Positions 1 to 6,809 of a DNA stretch of 14,749 bases are shown in pieces; positions within the stretch are counted from its first letter, which is position 1, and each line of letters opens with the position of its first letter. The notes beneath the pieces are model-generated. The model was not told the DNA's origin. It saw nothing but the letters and a program-made list of their open reading frames with translations, and searched no databases. Source of the stretch: Alphaproteobacteria bacterium UBA7371 (GTDB lineage: Bacteria > Pseudomonadota > Alphaproteobacteria > UBA8317). Made by a program: the position numbers and the translations under genes. The stretch covers positions 13,154 to 27,902 of the forward strand of contig DKOD01000174.1 in assembly GCA_002469865.1 (NCBI GenBank), given 5' to 3'.

Positions 1-1599
1 TATCTCTAAGGCCAGCTGCATGTTCAAGCGATAAATACTCTCACTATGTTTTTTTCGCAGATCTTTAATCTGGCCAAGGCCAAGCATCTCGGATTCTGGC
101 GGTAGTTTGCTAAGGGCGTGGAGCACCGTTTTGCTATGAAGGGTGGCAAGCCCGGGTTCCCATTGTTCAAGATCATGTTCTGCGGCCATATCTTCAAGCC
201 CAACGACAATATGAACCGCTGCTTCGGCAAGGCCTGCATCGGTGCATAATTGGGCCTTAGCCAAGGCCCAACGAAATTGATCCCGTTGGTTGGTTGCCAA
301 GGACATGCCTTCATCAAGCAACTTGGCCGCTTCTGCCACCTTGCCCCCAGCAGCCAGCTTACGGGCCTGACTGGCCTGGGTTTTTATTTCCGTGGCCACC
401 TCGTCGCCACCTCCGGTGGTGCCTGTTTCTTCGGATGCCAACACAACCTCGTCAATCCACAAACGCGTTGGTTCGGAAACAAAAGGCTTTCCTCCTTGAA
501 ATTTGAGTTCAAGGATTTGGGGGTAGGAGGCGAGATAATTGCGTAAGCCTGCAACCACAGATAACACAGCCTTCTCGGCGCCTAACTTGCCCAGGGCGTT
601 GGCCACATAACGTTGTGGGTCGAGCCAGAACAAATAGTCCTGCGCCATGGTTTCTGCCTGATTGATAAGGAGCTCATAATTCTCGGAGCTTTCCATGAGA
701 TCCAGGGAGTTGAATGCCTCGTCTGTTGGTGGTGGCAACAATGTTTCGCTCTTATTGGCTGCTGGCAAAGAAGTGATCGTGAGCCACTGAGCAGTCCTTT
801 GGATCAGGTAACTGCGTGGGTCGCGTATATCTGCTGTTCTCATGGCTTTGGCGAAATCCAGCATGTTTGTTCGAAAATCCGAAACAGCCTTGTCAAATTC
901 TGGGCCTTTGTTGGTTGGAAGGGTTGCTGCTGGTGCAGCCGCCATTGCCGGTGCCGCAACTTGCGATGTCGGAACAGCTGCAGCCTCTTCGCTGTTCTGG
1001 TTTGGGGTGGTGTCTGCATGTTCAGTGGATTGTTTGATCAGATAATCAGCATCACGCTTTTTTTCCCGCAATGGCCTCAGAAAGGCTGTTATTTCTAAAC
1101 CCTCCTTGGTGGCTTTTGTGCCGTAAATGTCCGCAAAGCGGTCCAGCCCCTCGGATAGGGAAATAATAGAAGATGCATTGCCGCCACCAACCTCGACCTC
1201 CTCGATCATGCTGGTGCATCTTTCCAAAACCCAATTGGCGGAATTCACGCGCGCGCGCTCTCTTTTGGCAGGCGGATAGCCCTCCTCCCAAAAATGCTCC
1301 GCCATGCAGGTGAGCATGCGAAGCCCCCTGTCGAGGCCTTTTATTTTTTCCCTTTGGGCCGAGGCGAGCGCAAGATAGCCGGCAACCACAAAGTTTTTGT
1401 TTTTGTTTTTTAAAATATCCGTTGCCAACTCTTGAACTTTGTCCCAGGCCACGGCGTTGAGGCCGTTCATGTCGAGCTTCGAAATTTCTTCCTGCAATTC
1501 TTCCAATGCAGGGTCATCACGGTCAAACACGCCGGCTGGGTTCCCATCCGTTATGGGTTCAATGCCAAGAGAAATCAGCTGGTCGTTTTCATCTTCCAT
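1..1599 (-). CDS. tssA: Type VI secretion system protein TssA (ImpA_N / VasJ type), partial at window edge
   Basis: I read this directly on the minus strand: an uninterrupted 533-codon frame from ATG at 1599 to base 1, with no stop inside the window. GGGAGA lies 5 nt upstream of the start. Residues about 10-130 look like the ImpA N-terminal domain: an NPAGVFDRDDP stretch, then a W-containing helix, then FWEEGYPPAKRERARVN, all typical of TssA. An Ala/Pro-rich linker follows at about 205-232. Residues about 400-530 resemble the VasJ-type C-terminal domain (ARKLAAGGKVAEAAKLL, then EQWEPGL). TssA proteins act in the cytoplasm, binding baseplate and sheath components and helping sheath polymerisation. 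A VasJ-like end places this one nearer the TssA class with that C-terminal domain than the sheath-capping long-tail class; that is an inference. The gene is divergent from the rest of the cluster and may head a leftward operon. It is already near the usual family length, so few residues should be missing. Confidence 0.9.
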   Translation of the reverse strand, partial: MEDENDQLISLGIEPITDGNPAGVFDRDDPALEELQEEISKLDMNGLNAVAWDKVQELATDILKNKNKNFVVAGYLALASAQREKIKGLDRGLRMLTCMAEHFWEEGYPPAKRERARVNSANWVLERCTSMIEEVEVGGGNASSIISLSEGLDRFADIYGTKATKEGLEITAFLRPLREKKRDADYLIKQSTEHADTTPNQNSEEAAAVPTSQVAAPAMAAAPAATLPTNKGPEFDKAVSDFRTNMLDFAKAMRTADIRDPRSYLIQRTAQWLTITSLPAANKSETLLPPPTDEAFNSLDLMESSENYELLINQAETMAQDYLFWLDPQRYVANALGKLGAEKAVLSVVAGLRNYLASYPQILELKFQGGKPFVSEPTRLWIDEVVLASEETGTTGGGDEVATEIKTQASQARKLAAGGKVAEAAKLLDEGMSLATNQRDQFRWALAKAQLCTDAGLAEAAVHIVVGLEDMAAEHDLEQWEPGLATLHSKTVLHALSKLPPESEMLGLGQIKDLRKKHSESIYRLNMQLALEI

Positions 1600-1733
1600 A
1601 AGTTTCTCCCGTATGAGGCTTTTTCCTTGGTCGTATAATGGCGGTTTCTTCAAGATGCAGAAAGACAAAAATTTTGTTGTTGATGCCCATATGGTTCTAT
1701 AAGTAAAAAAGCGCATCTTTTGGAGAAGCGGTG
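1600..1733. promoter_or_regulatory. Divergent promoter region between tssA and the sheath-like gene
   Basis: This 134-bp AT-rich gap separates the leftward tssA from the rightward T6SS operon, so it should hold promoters for both. On the plus strand the best sigma70-like pair is TTGTTG (1674-1679), an 18-nt spacer and TATAAG (1698-1703), which would start transcription near 1710. An 8-bp palindrome CCATATGG (1687-1694) sits in that spacer, and an imperfect inverted repeat CAAAAATTTTG lies at 1666-1676; either could bind a regulator. A perfect TATAAT at 1634-1639 has no good -35 partner at 17 nt. No sigma54 element with GG-N10-GC spacing was found. No convincing minus-strand promoter could be picked out. 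Confidence 0.4.
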
Positions 1734-3497
1734 ATGGTGGCAGATCAGGAATTCCCAACCATGTCTTTTGGCTCTGGCGCATCCATGCCATCGGTCCGTA
1801 AGCAGCCATTTTCAATCCTGCTTATGGGGCAGTTTGGCCTTGGGACACCAGCCATTCACGGCTTATTGGACCGAGATGTCCAGGCATTGCTTGCAGACCG
1901 TCAGCCAAATTTGCAGGTCCAGCTTCCCAATTTGTTTCAAGGCCAGGGTAACATCACTGCTGAAATTACCTTCGGAAGCCTCAAAGATCTTCGCATTGAG
2001 CGTCTGGCTCAATGTTTTGCGGAAATTGAGCTTGCATGCAAATTGCATGGGGATTTGAAAAAAGGGTTGGCGCGTGAGGAAGTCATTCGCCGAAATCCTG
2101 AAGCCTCAAGCTGGCCATGTGTTGCGGATGTGGTTGGTAAAGAAGCGGGCAATGGGGAGAATATGTCGCCGGCAGATGCTCCGGAAAACGCAAACACCAC
2201 CAGATCTGAACCAGGCAAATTCGAAGATCCATTGGATAATATTTTGTCCATGGTTGCTGACGTGGGTGTGGTGAACACCTCACCCTCCAGTGAAGGCCAG
2301 CCAAGTCAGTATGGTGGGGAGATGGACCAAGTGCATCGGGCCCTAAATGCATTTGTTGGGCATATTTCACGTGACTTTGCCCCCCGTGATGTTGGTTCAT
2401 GGTCCAAACAGGCCCTGTCAGGTTTGGAGCATGTGCTGGCAGCCCAATTGTCTTTGCTGGCGGAGCATCCAACCTTGCGGATGTTGCGCCGCAATTGGCT
2501 CATGGTGTCTTTTTTGCTCAAGAGACTTGGTCGATCTGGCGATGTGCGCCTACATCTGCTGGATTCCGCAGACATGTCCCTTGCCCAAGCCATGCGAACC
2601 TTGTTGCTCAATCGGGATGATTTGATGCCAGAGGGGCTTGGCGTGATGATCCAATTGGAGGTTGTTGATGGCCCAGCTGTGCCATCTCTGCTGAGCCAAT
2701 ATGCAGAGATTGCCGAACTTATTCAGGTTCCCTTGGTCACGTCTGTGGGGGAAGAATTTTTGGGCATAAATGACGGAAAGCTTCCCGAGACGCCCATCAA
2801 AGAGGCCTATCGTCATGCTTGGAATGAATTGCGTGGTAAGCCGGAATCACGCTGGTTGGGCGTCACTTGCAACGGGTTTTGCTTGGAAGATGAGCTAAGG
2901 CTTTCGGATGTCAGCATGATTGCGGCAGCGCATGGGGGCATGACCATTTCCTATCCATGTCGTGGTTCAGGCGCTGCCATTGTTGCGGCAATTTTGGCCC
3001 AATGTGTCGAAGCTACTGGGTGGCCAGGTGATGTCATGAACACGCAATATGCCGTCGACGGCCTTGTTATGCCCGTTGACAGGAAAACCTCCTTGCTGTG
3101 GCCATTGGGCCTTGGGGAGGTAAGGGCCCTTGCAAGCTCGGGTGTTATGGCCCCCGGGTCAACGCAGCTGCGCGATCATCTATTTTTGGCTTCGGCACCA
3201 TCCCTTGCGGGCCAATTTTCTGATGGAAGAGATATTGGCGCTGGGTTTGTCTATCAACTTCTTTTCCGCAAGGCGGTCAGCATCATTGAAGCAAATTATG
3301 ACCAATTATTTGGTTTGCAGGGTGTTTATTTATGTGAGCGTTTGAGCCAAATGATGGCGATGTATTCGGGTGACGGTCAGGTTCATGTTGCTGAGATGCA
3401 GGCTGATGATGGTGTGAAGGGTGTGGTTATTGATATCACTTTTGGGTCGAGTATTCTTCGGGGCGGCCAAATTCATCTTGAACTGCCTTTGGCCTGA
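1734..3497 (+). CDS. Fused TssB-TssC-like T6SS sheath protein
   Basis: About 587 residues. The N-terminal part (about 18-125) resembles the small sheath subunit TssB/VipA: a KQPFSILLMGQFG strand near 25-37 and ITAEITFGSLKDLRIERLAQ at about 75-94, as in TssB's 'sl.Df.pe.l' segment. An acidic, Ser/Pro/Asn-rich linker spans about 130-220. The rest (about 221-588) resembles the large subunit TssC/VipB: GLEHVLAAQLSLLAEHPTLR then RNWLMVSFLL (the 'hpeFqrLEgsWRGLhyLv' region), ESRWLGVTCNGF near 372-383, AAIVAAILAQCVEATGW, and LGEVRALASSGVM. Separate TssB and TssC normally form the contractile tube, so a single-chain version is unusual. It may be an accessory sheath-related paralogue rather than the main sheath. 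The start is ATG 1734, 8 nt after GGAG; GTG 1731 is the alternative. It is first in the rightward operon, 47 bp before the FHA gene. TssC homology is firmer than TssB homology. Confidence 0.75.
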   Translation: MVADQEFPTMSFGSGASMPSVRKQPFSILLMGQFGLGTPAIHGLLDRDVQALLADRQPNLQVQLPNLFQGQGNITAEITFGSLKDLRIERLAQCFAEIELACKLHGDLKKGLAREEVIRRNPEASSWPCVADVVGKEAGNGENMSPADAPENANTTRSEPGKFEDPLDNILSMVADVGVVNTSPSSEGQPSQYGGEMDQVHRALNAFVGHISRDFAPRDVGSWSKQALSGLEHVLAAQLSLLAEHPTLRMLRRNWLMVSFLLKRLGRSGDVRLHLLDSADMSLAQAMRTLLLNRDDLMPEGLGVMIQLEVVDGPAVPSLLSQYAEIAELIQVPLVTSVGEEFLGINDGKLPETPIKEAYRHAWNELRGKPESRWLGVTCNGFCLEDELRLSDVSMIAAAHGGMTISYPCRGSGAAIVAAILAQCVEATGWPGDVMNTQYAVDGLVMPVDRKTSLLWPLGLGEVRALASSGVMAPGSTQLRDHLFLASAPSLAGQFSDGRDIGAGFVYQLLFRKAVSIIEANYDQLFGLQGVYLCERLSQMMAMYSGDGQVHVAEMQADDGVKGVVIDITFGSSILRGGQIHLELPLA

Positions 3498-3544
3498 CCA
3501 ACAACCACAGAGCACCAGGAAAAACTTTGTTATTTGGGGATCAA

Positions 3545-4027
3545 ATGATTTCAATACGCATCATGGATGGGCCCGAAGGGATCAGTGGTTTTGACCAAAA
3601 GCCCCACACATTTGCTGGTGGTGAATTGGTGATCGGGCGTGGTCGGGACGTGGATCTCCTGTTGCCAGATTCAAGCCGTGTTATTTCCAGGCGTCATGCA
3701 AGCATCAGCATGGAACAGGGCAGTTATTTTTTGCGTGACACAAGTGCCAATGGGACGACCATTAACGCCAAGCTGGTGGGGCAGGATGATGAGCCAGTGC
3801 TTCTGGCTGATGGCGACGAATTGATTATTGGGGCTTATCGGTTAGGCTTGGCTATTGTGACCGATACCCAAGTATCCACACAAAAAATAGTTCCAACGGA
3901 TGAATTTGATTTGTCGGACCTCATTGGACGGGCTGCGCCCAAGCATACAACAAGACAGGCGGACGCATCCAAAGCTGACTTAGAAGACATACTGAACAAT
4001 TTTGTGGGCCCAAAGAAAAAAAACTAG
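3545..4027 (+). CDS. FHA-domain protein of the T6SS cluster (TagH/Fha-like)
   Basis: This is a 160-residue cytoplasmic protein made of one forkhead-associated domain (about 5-105) and a short tail. The phosphothreonine-binding signature is complete: G31-R32, S48-R49-R50-H51 and N69-G70-T71, followed by PVLLADGDELIIGAYRLGL. FHA domains bind phosphothreonine peptides. T6SS FHA proteins such as Fha1 and TagH are phosphorylated by a PpkA-type kinase and promote assembly of the apparatus. The tail (about 110-160) contains Thr118 in a PTDEFDLSDL stretch, an obvious candidate phosphosite by inference, and ends in a basic GPKKKN. It is shorter than Fha1 or TagH, lacking their long C-terminal regions. 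The start is ATG 3545, 5 nt after GGGG; TTG 3527 would add six residues. The kinase-like gene at the end of the operon is the natural partner. Confidence 0.88.
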   Translation: MISIRIMDGPEGISGFDQKPHTFAGGELVIGRGRDVDLLLPDSSRVISRRHASISMEQGSYFLRDTSANGTTINAKLVGQDDEPVLLADGDELIIGAYRLGLAIVTDTQVSTQKIVPTDEFDLSDLIGRAAPKHTTRQADASKADLEDILNNFVGPKKKN

Positions 4028-4083
4028 CTTGGCAAATCAGGTACTTTTCATGCAGAACAAGCCAATATCCTTGGTTTGATGGT

Positions 4084-4569
4084 GTGGATGGGCTTGTGTT
4101 TTCTTCTGGTAAATTGCTGGCTTTCGCTCTTTTGCTGACCTTGGCAGGTTGCGCGGGTAGTTCTCAACCGGACCCTACTGAGGTTTCTTTTTCGTTGGGG
4201 GCGACCAAGGGGCTTAACCCCAACAGCAAGGGTGAGCCGTCACCTGCTGTTGTTCAGATATATGAGTTGGCCCAAACATCGGTCTTTGAAGGGGCGCAGT
4301 TTTCCGAGCTTTTTTATGATGGGCGCAAAACATTGGGCGGCGATCTTCTTGGGGCGGTTGCGCTGACCCTAAAGCCCGGTGAGGAAATCACAAGGGACTA
4401 CAAATTTTCCAGCCAGACCAAATTTTTGGGTATACTCGTGGGGTATCGGGATATTGCCAACGCGAAATGGCGTGAGGTTGTTGCGGTGGAAAGTGAAGAT
4501 AGCAACGATGTGGTCGTTACTGTTGATGCGCTTAGCGTGTCGGTGGCTGTAGATGATTCTTGGTTTTAA
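4084..4569 (+). CDS. tssJ: T6SS outer-membrane lipoprotein TssJ (VasD)
   Basis: 161 residues. A hydrophobic signal segment, KLLAFALLLTLAGC, ends in the lipobox L20-A21-G22-C23. Cys23 would be lipidated after cleavage by signal peptidase II, and the next residue is Ala rather than Asp, consistent with outer-membrane sorting. The mature part carries TssJ features: the PAVVQIYEL strand, FSELFYDGRKTLGGDLL, a LKPGEEI turn and FLGILVGYRDIANAKWR. TssJ is a periplasmic beta-sandwich lipoprotein that binds the TssM periplasmic domain and anchors the membrane complex in the outer membrane. The start is uncertain: GTG 4084 is the first usable codon in an open frame, and GTG 4096 would still give a good signal peptide. 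Neither has a strong ribosome-binding site, which is weaker than the neighbours. It ends 18 nt before tssK. Confidence 0.9.
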   Translation: MDGLVFSSGKLLAFALLLTLAGCAGSSQPDPTEVSFSLGATKGLNPNSKGEPSPAVVQIYELAQTSVFEGAQFSELFYDGRKTLGGDLLGAVALTLKPGEEITRDYKFSSQTKFLGILVGYRDIANAKWREVVAVESEDSNDVVVTVDALSVSVAVDDSWF

Positions 4570-4587
4570 GCTTGTCGGGGGCATTCA

Positions 4588-5919
4588 ATGAAAAGCAGTA
4601 AGCCAATTTGGTCTGAAGGCATGTTCATGCGCCCGCAGCATTTTCAGCAGGCGGATCGATATGCCGATGCCCAGCGCAACCTTGCGCGTGAATATTTGCA
4701 TCAGTTTGGTTGGGGTATTCATCAGTTGGTTGTGGACGTCGATTTGTTGGCCCAAGGTAAGTATGCTTTGCAAGAATTGCATGCTATCTTCCCGGACGGA
4801 ACATTGGTGCGTCTTCCCCATGACGCAGATGCTCCGGGCCCAAGAGATATTGGTCGGGACCATGAGGGAAAGCTCATCTATCTTGCTGTCGGTGCAAGGC
4901 GCGGTGATCAACAAGACACCAACATGGAAAATGGGTCGGTGTATGCCGGTCGTTATGTCCGCAAATTTCAAGCCTTGCGTGACGCCACCCAAGAAAGTGG
5001 TGAGGTCATGGAAATTGCCGTGGCAGAGCTTGATCTGCGCATCGCCTTTGAGGGGGAGCCTTTAGAAGATTTTATTCTTCTTCCGCTCGCGCGTGTCGGC
5101 TCGATTAATGCTGACGGATCTGTGCTGCTTGCCAAGGATTATTTTCCACCGGCTTTGTCCTTATCTGCCCATGATGGTTTTTTGGCCATGGTGGCGGAAA
5201 TCACGTCCTTGCTGCGCCGTCGTGGCGAGCAGCTTGCGCAGGATGTGGATCCCAGTAGGGCTCAAGGCGTTTCGGATTTGTTGGATTTTAATTTGTTGCA
5301 AGCAGTGAATAGCCACGAGCCGTTCTTTCGGCAGCTTTCGGCCACGACAGATTTTCACCCCTTTGTTCTCTACATGCGCATGATGGATATGGCCGCAGAG
5401 CTGGCCATTTATCTGCCGGGCCATCGGCTCACTGAATACCAATCCTATAAGCATGATGATCCTTACCCATCCATGGCACGCGCCTTAGAACTGCTTCGGC
5501 AGGAATTGAGTGTGGTCGTTGACCGAAAGGCCCTCCAGCTTGATTTGGAAGCCCGTGGTGGCAACCTGCAAGTTCATGTGGTTGAAGACAGGTCATTGAT
5601 ACAATCGGCGCAGTTTGTGCTTGTTGTCCAAGCCGATGTGCCGCGGCGTGAGCTTATCAATAATATACCCAACATGATCAAGGTTGCGCCTGCCGAAAAG
5701 ATCCGGGATTTGGTCTCTGTGCAACTTCCTGGAATTCTGTTGCAACCCATGCCCGTCGCGCCGCGTCAGCTTCCATATTACAGCAATGCCGCCTATTTCG
5801 AATTAAGTCAGGAAGGCGAGTTCTGGGCTGAGATGGAGGCTTCTGTGGCGTTCGCTTTCCATGTTTCCGGGACATATCCTGGTTTGACGCTTGAGTTTTG
5901 GGCGGTACGGTCAGCATGA
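4588..5919 (+). CDS. tssK: T6SS baseplate protein TssK
   Basis: 443 residues, the normal length for TssK. The N-terminus shows the family hallmark WSEGMFMRPQHFQQADRY at about 8-25. The rest keeps the TssK pattern: a shoulder-like domain, a helical middle (about 200-310, with EITSLLRRRGEQL and FLLxxxN-like LLDFNLLQAVNSHEP), and a C-terminal domain with PNMIKVAPAEKIRDLV, LPGI and YFELSQEGEFWAEM. TssK is a trimeric cytoplasmic adaptor that links the baseplate wedges (TssF/TssG/TssE) to the TssL-TssM membrane complex; its shoulder is related to phage receptor-binding proteins. A GGGGG run at 4577-4581, 6 nt upstream of ATG 4588, is the ribosome-binding site. The TGA stop overlaps the tssL ATG (ATGA, 5916-5919), indicating translational coupling. 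Confidence 0.95.
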   Translation: MKSSKPIWSEGMFMRPQHFQQADRYADAQRNLAREYLHQFGWGIHQLVVDVDLLAQGKYALQELHAIFPDGTLVRLPHDADAPGPRDIGRDHEGKLIYLAVGARRGDQQDTNMENGSVYAGRYVRKFQALRDATQESGEVMEIAVAELDLRIAFEGEPLEDFILLPLARVGSINADGSVLLAKDYFPPALSLSAHDGFLAMVAEITSLLRRRGEQLAQDVDPSRAQGVSDLLDFNLLQAVNSHEPFFRQLSATTDFHPFVLYMRMMDMAAELAIYLPGHRLTEYQSYKHDDPYPSMARALELLRQELSVVVDRKALQLDLEARGGNLQVHVVEDRSLIQSAQFVLVVQADVPRRELINNIPNMIKVAPAEKIRDLVSVQLPGILLQPMPVAPRQLPYYSNAAYFELSQEGEFWAEMEASVAFAFHVSGTYPGLTLEFWAVRSA

Positions 5920-6809
5920 TGCCGACATCGAGCAACAACAATTTTGACGATGAACCAACAGTGGTTATTGGCGCGGTAACTTCGCCGCCCGCCAATCCTG
6001 AAGGCCAAGGTCCAGACCATGATTTGTTTGGAGATCCAACCCCGGACATCTCGACTGCACCTGTTGCGGGCGGATGGCAGCCAGATTACTTTTGGCCTCT
6101 TTTGGGTCAATCAAATATTTTCGTTGCCGCGTCACTTTCGGCTTTAAATTTGCTGGTGCAAATACGTGCCGCCAATGGCCACGACAACGTCCAGGAATTG
6201 CGTGGTCTCGCAGAGCAATATGTGCAGGCATTTCAAGAATCCTTGGCCAAGGGAGCCAGTGCGCAGGATGTCAGGAATATCGCATCTTACGCATTATGTA
6301 GTGCGCTTGATGAGGCTGTTTTAACAACCCCATGGGGGGCCAATTCCAATTGGTCCAACCAATCCCTCCTGGCGGAGTTTCATGGGGATGTTTGGGGTGG
6401 TGAACGTTTTTTTGAGCATATCGACATGCTTCGCAAAAACAACAACAAAAACGCCCCATTGGTCGCCTTTCATCTGTTGTTGATCGATTTGGGCTTTGAG
6501 GGACAATACCGAGTTCAGCGCGGTGGCGATAAGGTCTTGGAGCAATTGCGTAGAGATTTGGGGCGTCGGTTCCGTAGGGACAAACCAGCACCTGTTTCTT
6601 CATTGCTTGTGGGTCGGGCTGATGCAGGCCGAACAAACCGAGTTCGTCGATATGTGCCCATTTGGGTGGTTGCATCGGTGGCAGCTTTAATTCTGGCTGG
6701 CGGCTATGTGTTTTTCGAAGAACGCTATGAGGTAGCGTTGGTGCCATTATATGAAAAATTCGTTGCCATTGCTGACAACCCGCTCGCGCCGGTGAGGTTG
6801 GACCAATGA
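5916..6809 (+). CDS. tssL: T6SS membrane-complex protein TssL (DotU/IcmH family)
   Basis: 297 residues. After a low-complexity, Asn/Pro-rich cytoplasmic N-tail (about 1-50) comes a DotU domain: FWPLLGQSN, then SALDEAV with D132-E133, then TPWG, NWSNQSLLAEFHGDVWGGERFF and LLLIDLGFEGQYR. A single transmembrane helix lies near the C-terminus (about 247-268, IWVVASVAALILAGGYVFF), as expected for a tail-anchored inner-membrane protein with a cytoplasmic bulk. TssL binds TssM and TssK, seating the baseplate on the membrane complex. No OmpA-like peptidoglycan-binding extension follows the helix, so anchoring to the wall would need another protein such as TagL/TagP. ATG 5916 is chosen because of the ATGA overlap with tssK; ATG 5919 and TTG 5898 are alternatives. 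Its own stop overlaps tssM by ATGA. Confidence 0.94.
   Translation: MMPTSSNNNFDDEPTVVIGAVTSPPANPEGQGPDHDLFGDPTPDISTAPVAGGWQPDYFWPLLGQSNIFVAASLSALNLLVQIRAANGHDNVQELRGLAEQYVQAFQESLAKGASAQDVRNIASYALCSALDEAVLTTPWGANSNWSNQSLLAEFHGDVWGGERFFEHIDMLRKNNNKNAPLVAFHLLLIDLGFEGQYRVQRGGDKVLEQLRRDLGRRFRRDKPAPVSSLLVGRADAGRTNRVRRYVPIWVVASVAALILAGGYVFFEERYEVALVPLYEKFVAIADNPLAPVRLDQ

Noticed and set aside
613..1098. Plus-strand 161-codon frame opposite tssA.
   Set aside because: It is antisense to clear TssA coding sequence and has an unusual Cys/Trp-rich composition, so it is a shadow frame.
1393..1410. Three tandem GTTTTT units in tssA, which on the coding strand also create an A-AAA-AAC slippery heptamer in frame.
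   Set aside because: The 6-nt unit keeps the frame on gain or loss, so it is not a phase-variation tract. The frame shift product would end after about 57 codons, and the main frame is clearly the real TssA, so it is most simply an AT-rich Lys-Asn run.
1634..1639. Perfect TATAAT as the -10 of the rightward operon.
   Set aside because: Nothing resembling a -35 is found 16-18 nt upstream, and no extended -10 TG is present; the TTGTTG/TATAAG pair downstream is better.
1639..1658. Possible sigma54 promoter (TGGC followed by TGC).
   Set aside because: The spacing between GG and GC is 12 or 15 nt instead of the required 10.
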